Shown one piece after another: positions 48,301 to 58,535 of a stretch of DNA of 64,000 nt. Both the position numbers and the translations under genes were made by a program. The stretch's first letter is position 1. Every line of letters starts with the position of its first letter. Source of the DNA: Himantopus leucocephalus (Eukaryota > Chordata > Aves > Charadriiformes > Recurvirostridae); assembly GCA_003993805.1 (NCBI GenBank), contig RSEF01000001.1, positions 149,822,955 through 149,886,954 on the forward strand, in the 5' to 3' direction. A model generated the notes under the pieces. That model searched no databases, was not told the DNA's origin, and saw only the letters and a list, made by a program, of their open reading frames with translations.

Positions 48301-50798
48301 AATGGAATAACTCAGAGTGGAGCTGGCAACCAGGAAACTTCAGAAACAAATTGATCTGGCAAGCAGTTTTCATTATGCTTCAGGGAACAGGTTGATCTGA
48401 CAAAAATAGAAGTTGGCAAATACATTACCTCTTGGAAAAAGGAGCACCGAGGTGGTGCAGTGAGATGAGGGGTGGTGTCTGATCTGGCTCCAGGAGGTAG
48501 GGTTGGCTGGCTCGGTGGAAACGAGGAGATCGAGCCCTCTTTGGAACAGAGATTTTGTCATTTGCGTGTTTCATAAAGCACCGTGCAGGCTCGCGGCTTT
48601 CTCCCGCGGCTCCTGTCGCAGTCAGGAGGCTCTGCCAGCGCACATCAGCCCTGACTTTCTGCAACTCGTTCTGCTCTCGCTCGACACCATCATGGTGTCT
48701 GCCTGCTTCTGACCTGTCCTCCCTCTGTCTCCTGGGCCTCTGCTCTGCCTCACCTTCCCTCCTGAATGTGGCCAGAGAGGGTGAGGAGCCCGGGAGGAGG
48801 TTTTGCCCAAATTGCCCGATTGTGGTAGCTGCTGTCACATGTACCATATATTTTTATACCTGCAAAGCATGTTTAATGTTTAATGCCGGGACAGAAGAAG
48901 CTGTTTATAACCTGATATGTAAGCCTCTAGTATTGCTGATGGGAATACCAGGCCTCCAAAACGGTTAAAAGATTTTTACGGTGTACAAAAATGTTTTGCC
49001 ATCAGTATCAAACATGCAAACCATTCATTGTCTTAAAAAAAAAAAATCCCCTTACATTTCTAGTAATTACAAATAAATTCTCTGTCTCCACCTGTGAATA
49101 TAATCTTCTAAAAAGTATCCTGTTCTTTCTGTAAATTCTTCCTGTCAGCTCTCTCTCATGGTTGTTTTTTTTTACCGATTCATTTTTCAGCTACTCACTG
49201 TTACCTTATATGGTCTCCCTATATGTCTGGGCTTTTTCTTAATGAGTGATATTCTCTGTACCCTGTTTTGATGCTTGGTAAGAATAAGAAGTTCTTACTA
49301 TTTTATAACAGTATAGGCATGAAGGGTTTTAAAAAAAATTTTAGCCAGTGTGTTGTTTTCCACAGAGTAACTTCCATCAACTAAATGATTTAGCTAAGTT
49401 GTATAAAAAAAATAAATCTGGGTCTCAAAAGTTGATCAGAAGTCCTTGGATATGCTTTGGGAAAAATACGAAATACTTACGTCATGGCACAGACATTTTC
49501 CTACATATCTAAAGATGGAAAAATAGGAAATAAAAAATTATTACAGAAATATTACCTTGTTTGTCTTTTACTGTGGTCATAATAATGTATCTCAGTTAAC
49601 GTTAATGCCCTATAATAAAAGTTAGAGCACATCACAGTCAGTGCATTGCTGCGGGTCCCTCATTCATAATTTGGACCCATGTGGGCCCTTATACTTTCCT
49701 GCTAGGATAAGAATATACTTTTCCAGGAGAATAAGCATTCACAAGGATGACAGAAGAGTAGTATAGTAGATCAAACACAGACTATATATAGGAACTCTTG
49801 CAATTTCTGCATTTTCTCCTTTTCTTACTGTCTTTCTGACAATTTCATGGTTTCCTGCTGGCAATCCATCTGTTGCACTTTTAAGTTAAGGTGATGTACA
49901 AATCTTGCAGTAGTTATGAAAGCATTACAAGGGAAAGATATATTTTTGATTTTTTTACATTATAAAGCAGTTTGGAAAGTACACAGATAAAAATGCCTAA
50001 GAGATAATGATGATAAGCTGTTATAATAATAAACACATTATTCTACCAGGAGAACTTCACAAACGTATTTCAGCTGTATGCAACTGTTAGTAATGAGTTG
50101 TTCAGGTCAATGACATCTGGATTTTTTTGTGTTATATTTAGTATGTAATCCAATCATGGTTCTGAAGACTTTAAACTATTGCTCTTAATTCACATTATCT
50201 TTCACTAGTCGACATTGAATGCTACTATATTTTTGCCCAAACCATAGTTTCTAGAATTCCTCATGAATCGATGAATCTTAATAGTTTTGTATGATTTGGG
50301 AGAAAATATGCCACATTTTTCTTCTGTTTAAAAATGCCATCTTATTCTTTTTTTTTAGTCTTTAATTCAAATCAAGCTGAATTACTTCTAACCAGTGCAT
50401 TGATATATTTAAAAGGTTCATCATAGAGAATTTTCTAGGTCTTGGGATGCTTAATATATTACATGCCACAGTTTAACTAAGGGTTTAGTAGCCAGCCTGT
50501 GAAAACAAACCAAGTCAGCCTAAAAAATTGTTGATTCAATATCAGCTTTGATGGGTAACTAAAGAACAACTATATACTTGCAGTCTGGTGAGGCTTGAGC
50601 TAGGCTACAGTTATGTGTTTCATGAAAAATACCTTATGAACATAAATTACTGTGGGCAGTGAGGACTGTAATATGATTTAGAGTTTGAAAGACGTTGCAA
50701 AAGCTTGATGAAAAGACTTATATTTTATAAGGTAGCTTTGCCTTCTCTTCTGTCGTCTTTAAAGCCAATCTGAGGAATCACTGAATCGAAAAAGGGAA

Positions 50799-50882
50799 CT
50801 CTTCTTTTTCTCTCTTTCATTTTTTCTTCCTTTTTCCCTTCCCCTTCCCATTTCCCTTTCCTGTTTCCCATTTCCATTTTCC
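50799..50882. repeat. Polypyrimidine tract (about 84 bp)
   Basis: Almost unbroken C/T sequence made of CTTT, TTCCC and CCCATTTCC words. Such tracts can form triplex (H-) DNA. It is not flanked by a recognisable exon. Confidence 0.75.
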
Positions 50883-52433
50883 GTCACCAAAAGTGAAAAA
50901 AGCTGCTTGTTATGTAAAAAGAAGTCTATCCTTCTTCCTCTCTGACCTGAATCAAGACCAGTAAAAGATTATGTCAGGTAGTTGCTCTCGTATTAGTAGA
51001 TACAGTATAGTGCGAGTAGATGGAGGGTGAACAGACAAGGGGACAGAACAGAGTGAAGCCATTCCTGCAGTGAACTCCACCAGCTGAGAACTGGGTGGCC
51101 TGGGGACTCTTTCCATTCTTAAACCACCTTTCCCGATTAAAAAGAAAGCATGTGAGGTTTAAACAGATATGCAGATTTTTAAATAATTGACCTGGAGTAT
51201 TTTCTGTATTCCAGTTGTTCATTACCTCGATCTTTCTGGGATAAAAAGGAAGCGTTTCATTGCTACACTATCTCTTTTGGAAGTTTTTACAGCCTGTTCT
51301 TCGCAATATCACGATCATTTTCACATTGCCAGGGAAAAACATTTCAGTTTCCTTTGCCCCAATATTTTAAAGGTATATTTTTCAGAAGCATGAATTTGTG
51401 TTCATTTGTAGGAAAAAAAGAGCCTGAAATGTCATGCTTTCATGAAAATGTGAAGAAAAGATTTTTTTTTTCATTTTGATTCTCCTGAAATTTCTCAGGC
51501 AAATCTCATTGTGTGATTACTGCTGCTAACAAAGGATTGCAGCGGTATGAAAAGAATAAGGCAGGAGGGGAGGGAAGGAAGAGGAGGTGGTTGATTATGA
51601 ATGTGAAAGCTTTATTTACACACACACGAACAATCAGCAGCTTTGAAAAAAGAATGCAGAAAAAAGCGCACACACACACATTTTTTACATTTCTGCATGC
51701 ATAATGGCCCTCTGAAAGAATCAACCAATTTGGTAATTTTACACCACAGAGGATTTGTTATGCCGTGTAAAGAGGCAGTATTTTGAATGACGCTATGTTT
51801 TTTCTTCTTTATGCTTAGTGCTCATGAGATTAAGTTGACAGAAGGGGGATTTTTTTTTTCCCGTAGTCATCCAGCACTCAGCATGATGCAAGGCTGGTTT
51901 GGAGGGAAGACACAAGACCGTTACCTCGTTTCCCGCAAAGCATCAACAGGTCAGACACAAGACAGGTTAAACATAGTTCCACTGACAGATCTGAGAAGAA
52001 GCCCATAAAGGGGAGACATAAGTGAGTGGAGGTGGAAGTAGAGCAACACCTTGTGCTGCTGTTGTCCTGTTGGGAGCAGGTCACCCCTCACCCACCCGTT
52101 GCTGCCTCCTGATCATCCCGCGCCCACAGATTTGGAGGTTGATCCTCTGGGTGGTGGCTGTGGTGGCAGTGGCCTCTGACAGCTTCCCCTCAGGTGCTAG
52201 AGGTGCTGTGGGCTACAGTGGAGTCCCCCAGGGGTTGGTCCCCGCTACACACTTTGTCCTGCAAGTTGGGTGACAGCTGGCAATTGGCAGAAAAGACCGC
52301 GGTGTAGCGAATTATGATCAGTGAGTTTACTGCATTGTCTAAATCACTCAGCTCAGCAAAGAGTTGAATGCTGGGCAATGAGCATCCATACAATGGCATG
52401 TTAAAATCTTTAATAAGAGGTGATGAAGATAAG

Positions 52434-52455
52434 GATTATGTCNGATTATGTCTGG

Positions 52456-52486
<31 letters not shown>
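52434..52486. repeat. 9-bp duplication at a single N, plus T28 run
   Basis: GATTATGTC occurs at 52434-52442 and again at 52444-52452, with the N at 52443 between; a T28 run follows at 52459-52486. The homopolymer probably caused the assembly break. Confidence 0.85.
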
Positions 52487-52831
52487 CCCTGAAGAAACTT
52501 CATGTTTTCACCAGTATTGATGCTGCTTTGTCACTGGTGGAGGTAGGGTGGCTGATGTAGGTTGATGCAGGTTTTTTAATGACTACAGTAGTCGAGGCTG
52601 GCAGTATGTCTGTGCCAGCAGCACAACTGCGATGAAGCAGCCTAGCATTGGCACTGTTTAATGCCAGTGGATCAGCATTTTCAGCTTGCGTATTAAATGC
52701 AAGCTGAAGGAAGAAGCTGACTAAGAGTAAGAGTTAAAAAAACCCCCATCACTATTCTCCTTTTGCCCCACTTTCCTGGGGGAAAAACCTCCTTGGAAAG
52801 ACTCCTACAGAATCTCCTCATGAATATATGC
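52487..52831. other. Unassigned single-copy stretch
   Basis: No gene or repeat is recognised between the T28 run and the minisatellite. Confidence 0.5.
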
Positions 52832-52900
52832 GCATGTGTGGGTATGTGTGGGTATGGGGGGTGTGTGGGTATGGGGGGTGTGCGGGTGCATGTGCGTATT
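52832..52900. repeat. Short GTGTGGGTATGGGG minisatellite
   Basis: Three to four imperfect copies of a 9-14 base unit (GTGTGGGTAT with variable G runs), then GTGCGGGTGCATGTGCG. The plus strand is strongly G/T-biased. Confidence 0.8.
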
Positions 52901-53133
52901 TGTAGAGGGGTATCCACCTGCCAGATCCTTGCTTCCTTCCTTTTGGGTTAGGAATCAAGGAGAGACCAAGGTGATTGTTCGTTAAATTCGACAGGAAGTC
53001 TTTCGGAAAGACCCTCTTCAACCTGCTTTGGACTCTTTCAAAATTAGGAGGATCAGGCCTGAGCAGGCCCAGGAGCTTGACTTTTTGGAAATTTCTGCTA
53101 GGGAAGGGGAAAAGCTGAAGGAACCAAGAATGG

Positions 53134-53137
53134 GTGT

Positions 53138-53171
<34 letters not shown>

Positions 53172-53196
53172 ATGCGTATGTGCATGCACGTGCACG
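53134..53196. repeat. 63-bp perfect purine-pyrimidine alternation with (GT)n core
   Basis: From 53134 to 53196 every base alternates purine and pyrimidine without a break. It comprises a GTGTGCAC lead, about 14 GT units, then GCATGCGTATGTGCATGCAC and GTGCACG. This is an unusually long uninterrupted Z-DNA-type tract. It also explains open frames on both strands here, which encode Val-Cys or His-Thr repeats. Confidence 0.9.
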
Positions 53197-53325
53197 ATCT
53201 CAGCTGTGTTCCTCAATATGAGATTTCTCAGTAGAGACGGGTTTCCCTCTGGTCTGCCTATCTATCTCCTTTAACCTTGATTTGTAGTGAGGGCTGGAAG
53301 ATGTATCAGTCCAGGAGATCAGCCC

Positions 53326-53425
53326 NNNNNNNNNNNNNNNNNNNNNNNNNNNNNNNNNNNNNNNNNNNNNNNNNNNNNNNNNNNNNNNNNNNNNNNNNNN
53401 NNNNNNNNNNNNNNNNNNNNNNNNN
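53326..53425. other. Assembly gap (100 N)
   Basis: Exactly 100 Ns. The flanks (GAGATCAGCCC to the left, GGGCAATGGCAG to the right) show no recognised repeat. Confidence 0.98.
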
Positions 53426-54654
53426 GGGCAATGGCAGAGGTCGGAGGTGCTGGCAGCCTGGCTCTTCATTTCTACGCAGCAGGTATAAATATTGCAGCTA
53501 ATGGTTCGTCAGAGCGAGCGCAGTTCTGCGACAGGTTCCCTGCATGGCTGTGCTGCGCAGCAGAGCTATTTTGCCATCAGAAGGGGCTGGAGCCATCAGT
53601 GAATCCGCAGTGTGACGGGGACCTGCTTACCTCCATTTCACCCTGCATCTCGCCCCTTGGTAGGATGCCCTGATTAAACACTACCTGAGCAGAATGGCCT
53701 CAGCTGACAGCTAATTGCTTTAGATCAGAGGGGAAATGATGAAAAAATGCAGGAAAGGGGTTCTTTGTATACACATTAAACTCCACAAAAGATGATTCAC
53801 TACAGGTTCATGACGTGAGAGGCCCAAAACCACCTCACTGTAAAGCAGTGTAGGTTCACTGACTTCAGTGGGAAAATGCTTATTTTCACCTCTCTAAAAT
53901 CTCATCATTAGTGGAGACTTGTAGTCTAGATCCCAAACCTTGCACTCCAGTGAGAGCAAACTTCAATCACAAACATAGAAGAGGGGTTGATAAATCACTG
54001 TGTAAGGGCTAACGTGCAGCGGGAGGATGGACTGGCTCGGGATGGGGTGCCCGACTGTAGTTTGTTCACTGTTGTGCACTGCATTTCTGCCATGGAGCCA
54101 TTCCCCAAAGGGGAGGATATTTTTTTTTTAACATCGACACAAGACAAGTTACAGCAGCTTTTTCGTCTCAGACGTGTATCTTATGCAGAGAACCAAGACA
54201 TGGCTGTGTCAGTCCTGCTCCATTTGGAGATTTCTTCAGAAAAAGTGTTTTCTGAAGCTGCCTTGTGCCGCCCGGCCATGCTGAAGCTGCCGTGTCAGAC
54301 CAGAGGGACAGGTGCATGGGTCTGCAGGAGCTCCCATGAGGGGCACTCAATGTGTGCCCTGGCCCCGCCATCAGCTCTGGCACCTATCTCAAAGCCCAAC
54401 GCACTGGTAGCTGCTGTGGAGACCTGGGTGACCGATCTCTAAGCCAGCTGGGAGGACTACACAGCCTCTGAAACACACAGCTGCCTTCAATCCTAGGAAG
54501 AATTTTGGCAGCAGACACCCACCCATAGCGGTACTCTCTAATTCGCTGTCACTTCACATCCATGTGCACAACCTTCTGTCACCTTCAGCCTGCCCAAACG
54601 TGTCTTTATCACAAAACCAGCAAGGCACCATGCAGGAGCATTTGGGGCTCCCCA
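53426..54654. other. Non-coding stretch
   Basis: No gene or repeat recognised. The part at about 53690-53735 (CAGCTGACAGCTAATTGCTT) has an E-box and homeodomain-like core in single-copy sequence, but this is not enough to call a regulatory site. A 151-codon plus-strand frame at 53987-54442 has no recognised domain. Confidence 0.45.
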
Positions 54655-54867
54655 TGGTGGGTGATGGCAGCCAGGGCCCGTCCCACCCCCAGGCAGGCAC
54701 AGGGCAGCTGGGGGCACTGGGGCAGCCCCAGCCCTGGGCATCGGGCACCTCCATGGGGATNTGGTGGGTGATGGCAGCCAGGGCCCGTCCCACCCCCAGC
54801 CAGGCACAGGGCAGCCAGGGGCACCGGGGCAGCCCCGGCCCTGGGCATCGGGCACCTCCATGGGGAC
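54655..54867. repeat. 106-bp GC-rich tandem duplication split by one N
   Basis: 54655-54760 and 54762-54867 are tandem copies separated by the N at 54761, with about six substitutions (roughly 94% identity). This is more divergence than at the other N junctions. It could be two haplotypes of one locus or two units of a real GC-rich minisatellite that broke the assembly. The surrounding 54640-55060 is GC-rich and low in complexity, which explains long spurious open frames on both strands. Confidence 0.85.
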
Positions 54868-55277
54868 GGGGACAGGGATGGGACATGGACCCATGGGTGG
54901 GCCTGGTTCAGGCGGCCCGTGGCCAGACAGGGCAGGGCTGTGGGAGCTGGAGACCGGCCCTGCTGCGGTGTCGCTGGGGCAGGGGCTGACGTCCCCAGGG
55001 GGCTGACATGGGGTCCTGTGGCCTGGGCAGGGTGGGGTGAGCCCTGGGGGGCTGGTGATGCCCTCGAGAACATTACGGAAGGCATGCAGGTGGGCAGACA
55101 TTGTTGTCTCCTGCAGGTGATTTAGCGATACGCTTACAGTAGCAGATAGAGCAAATAGCAAGTCTCAGAAGGCTTTTAATATATAACAGCTTATTTAGTC
55201 ATTTTAGTAAAATCATTTATTTATGTGAACTGAAATTTGGCCCTTTAACTGTAATGTGTCGGTCTGGCACACGATCC
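54868..55277. other. GC-rich low-complexity shoulder, then AT-rich
   Basis: GGGGAC/CCAGGG-rich sequence to about 55060, then ordinary AT-rich DNA. Nothing else is recognised. Confidence 0.5.
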
Positions 55278-55375
55278 ACTGTGTGGAGTATCTGACTCTT
55301 CAGGCAGATATGTTTGTATTCCAGGATTTTTGCANACTGTGTGGAGTATCTGACTCTCCAGGCAGATATGTTTGT
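55278..55375. repeat. 40-bp duplication around a single N
   Basis: 55278-55317 and 55336-55375 differ at one base (T/C). Seventeen further bases and the N at 55335 lie between them. The left contig end probably overran its overlap with the right contig. Confidence 0.85.
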
Positions 55376-57751
55376 CTAAGCAGTTTCTAACGCATCTTTG
55401 TTAGGTGGATTATGCATTTTATTTCTCATTCCTAACAGTGAAATACAAACCTCGTACTTAGGCACTTCCCAGAAAGCAAAAACCCTCTGCAACTGAGAAG
55501 TGTCGAACACTGATTTACTGTTCGTGTGTGAACACCTAAATTCCCCAGGAATCTGTTTTTCGGAGGGCAGGGCGCAGAGCTTGCCCCGCAGCTGTGCTGG
55601 GGTGGGGGTGAGGCCATCCCCGCCATGGAGCCAGCTCTGCCTGCAGGCCCACTGCCCAAAAAAGCCCCAGGCAGCCTGGAAGAGGAAGGGAAAGCATGCA
55701 TAGAGGGTCGAACATGGTGGTTTTCATTAACAACAAAATTCTGACTTGTGACTGCAAGCCATGGGATTGGTGACGTGGTCCTTCTCGGCAGCGGCACTTT
55801 CCAAGTGCTTCCCCACCTACCTGAAGAGTGAGCGGGCAGCGGTGTACACATCTGTTACAAAGAGAGAAAACCAGATCAATGCAAATCATTTGAATGTCTA
55901 CGTTAGGAAAATGCATATGAAAATGGAAATAGAGATACATCGTCATTACTCTTACTCTGTAATGGGCTATCCAGTCTGGTTCTAGAAACAGAATGGTTTT
56001 TTGGTGACATTTTTTTGAGTGGTGCTTAAAGAAGATCTACACATTATGCCTTTTTACACATTATAGTCATGTAATGATGATAAACATTTTTATCTGCACA
56101 GAAGCTTTGGGAACAAGCTTACTGAACTGTGGCTTAGTGAGTGTTTGAACTCTCTTAAGGCAGAATATGATAATTTATTAGTAAAAAATGAAATACTGTT
56201 ATGATGTTAGTGCTACTGGCAGTCTGGGAAGCTTTAGTTTCTTGGGCATGCCAACTGAAAAAGGGGTGAGAGATTTTCTCTCTGTCTCTCTGTTTTCATT
56301 TTTAAGCCCAAAACACAAAGTAAAATTAACTGTAAAGCTGAATAAAAATAGTATCCATGAAGCCCAAAGAATAAAAACCGAATAAACAAACAAGTAAAAG
56401 AGGGTTGGTGATGTGCTCTATTGCAAATGAAAAAAATCACTACATGAGAAAACCTGCTGAAATAGATATAGACATGCCACAGTAAAGGAAAAACTGAAGA
56501 AAAAATGAGATCCTGAAGAACAGAATCTGCTAGTGCGTCAAGTCACGTCACACAAAGCACTGTGGGTGAGGCTGGCATTAAGAAAGATTTTATGTGTTGC
56601 TGTCACCAAAACAGCATCTAAATTATGCTACAAACTCTTCCCCTGTTTATCAGGGCAGAGAAGAAAAATCTTTAAACAAATTAGCAGCTTTATATAGGAA
56701 TTCTGGCCTCAGAGCCATTCAATTTCACAGAACAGAAGTCTGCTAAAGGAGGCTATCTTACATTAGAGACAAATTTGATATGTCAGATTTAACCCAGTCA
56801 CTGTAAAGACTGGGATCCCATGGCACACAGAATGCTATGGGTGTAGCATACAGAAGAAGAGCTATTTCCAGGATATCACAGTTCCCAGGGCTTTACATTT
56901 AAATAATCACCAAAGAACAAAATATCATCAGTTGTGAATGATGTTCTGGCCAGTAATGCAATTGGAAGAAAATGCACCATTTCCTGGAAATATATTGGTC
57001 TTCGTGCAAATGTTGGTTTCTTTTTTTGCAGGATGGATATGTGGTCATAACAAAAGCAACTGGAATAGCTGATAGCTTGATGGCTGTAGCACTTATATAT
57101 AATATGAAAACTTATGGTTCTTCACTTCTCATTATTCTGGGCTTGCCTTTCTTGCTTCTATACAAAAAGTTGTAGGTCTCCTTTTTTGTTGCGTGATGGA
57201 ATGAAAATGCATTCTAACAACATTATTTTACCTGAAAGTTTTCTTTTTGCAGTGGCCCACTTATCACCTTTTAATTACACAAATTGTCAAATCACATCCT
57301 ATTTGTTCTCTCATTAAAATATTAATACCATCTTATTATAAGGAAAAAAATGAGTAAATAAATTTTACATTTTCATGGTCAAACATTTTTCTCTGTCTGA
57401 ACTGTTGCCTCCCATGTTTATTCACAATAATACATGAGGTCGCTTCTTGGAGAGTTAGGAGTCTGCAGAGCTGTGGAGAATAAGCTTGTTTAATTTCGGT
57501 CACAGCTCCGTGTACATTAATCCTGGATCTGTGCACTGTCAGACTAGACAACAAATATAAATTAATCTCGATGAGGTATGAGCACACCATCATATTTTTG
57601 CTAAATTATCCAACATAAGCAACATGGCATTTATGCCACAGTTAGGCTTTATTCTGACTCAGGGAAGGTAAAAGACATCTGATCCATCATTAATCTGCCA
57701 GGACAAATTTATTTCTCAAAAGAAAAAAAACCAACCCAAAACAAACTGAAC
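55376..57751. other. Non-coding single-copy stretch
   Basis: No recognised gene or repeat. An acceptor-like TTTCTTTTTTTGCAG ends at 57031 and precedes an open stretch (DGYVVITKATGIADSLMAVA...), discussed as a finding. Confidence 0.5.
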
Positions 57752-58535
57752 AAGTATGAACTTTGATTTTAGCAAAGCCTGTGACATGGTCTACCATGGC
57801 ATCCTCCTAGACAAGCTGATGAAAGATGAGCTGGCTAAGTGGACAAGAATGTTGGGGGAAGATTGGCTATACCATCAGGCCAGAAGGGTAGAGAGATAGT
57901 GATACGAAGTCCAACTGGCTGTCGGTTCCTAATGATGTCTCACAGGCGTCAGTGCTGGCACCACTACTGTTTAACGTCTTTGTCAGTGAACTGAATGATG
58001 GGAACTGGTTTGCAGATGATTCCAAACTGGGGGGAGTGGTTGGTAGACTGGAGGGTGGGGGATGCCATTCAGAGAGACCTTGGCAGGCTGGAGAAATGCT
58101 CTGAGAGAAAGTGAATGAAGTTCAGAAAGCCAAGTGGAAAATCCTGCGCCTGGGGTGGAGTAATCCCATGCACCTGTGCAGGCTGGGGACTGACCAGCTG
58201 GAAAGCAGCTCTGCAAAAAAAGACCTGGTGGTCTTGGTGGATGACGAGTTGAACATGAGTCAGCAGTGTGACTTCACAGCAAAGGTGGCCAACCCCACCT
58301 TGGGCTGAAGGAGCTTAGCCAGCATGTCAAACGATTTTTCCGCTCTATTCAGCACTTGTGAAACTGCACCTGGAGAACCGTGTCCTGGTTGGGACACGAA
58401 AGACACTGACATACTGGAGTGAGCCCAGTGAAGGCTGACCAAGCTGATCAGGGGATGGGTCAGCTGTCCTAACTGGCTCTGCTTGGAGTGGGGGCTTGCA
58501 CCAGGTGACCTCCAACCTGCGTGAGTCTACAGTTC
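57752..58535 (+). mobile_element. CR1 LINE with decayed reverse-transcriptase region
   Basis: A longer 5'-truncated CR1. In order it shows FSKACDMVYHGILLDKL (the usual FxKAFDxVxHxxLLxKL block) at about 57763, a decayed 'SVLAPLLFNVFVSELNDG' block at about 57949-58003, and then FADDSKLGG, the catalytic (F/Y)ADD motif, at about 58011-58034. Next come the LEKC...KVNEVQKAKWKILRLGW block, the DQLESSSAKKDLVVLVDDELNMSQQC block (58192-58270) and a degraded GGTGACCTCCAACCT tail. Frameshifts and deletions break the frame, and several downstream blocks are missing. It is clearly dead and older than the copies at 14.3 and 25.3 kb. Confidence 0.93.

Larger units (their letters stand above)
43661..52433. 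other. Mostly AT-rich non-coding stretch
   Basis: No recognised gene or interspersed repeat. It includes an unassigned 117-codon minus-strand open frame (45032-45385), a T run near 47389-47402, an A run near 47857-47872, a polypyrimidine tract (50799-50882), AC-rich bits near 51619-51680 and a GC-rich patch (about 47930-48820). The 49.0-50.5 kb part is especially AT-rich and empty. Confidence 0.5.

Noticed and set aside
52195..52275. SGVPQGLVP-like peptide resembling the reverse-transcriptase SGVPQGSVLGP motif
   Set aside because: The flanking codons do not continue the CR1 or retroviral pattern on either side, so a chance match or unrecoverable relic cannot be separated.
53200..53673. Open frames spanning the 100-N gap
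   Set aside because: The frames exist only because Ns cannot form stop codons; the reading frame across a gap of unknown size is meaningless.
54538..55161. 207-codon minus-strand open frame and its plus-strand counterparts
   Set aside because: They are composed of Pro/Gly-rich GC low complexity, run through the N at 54761 and repeat the duplicated 106-bp unit. Openness on both strands reflects composition.
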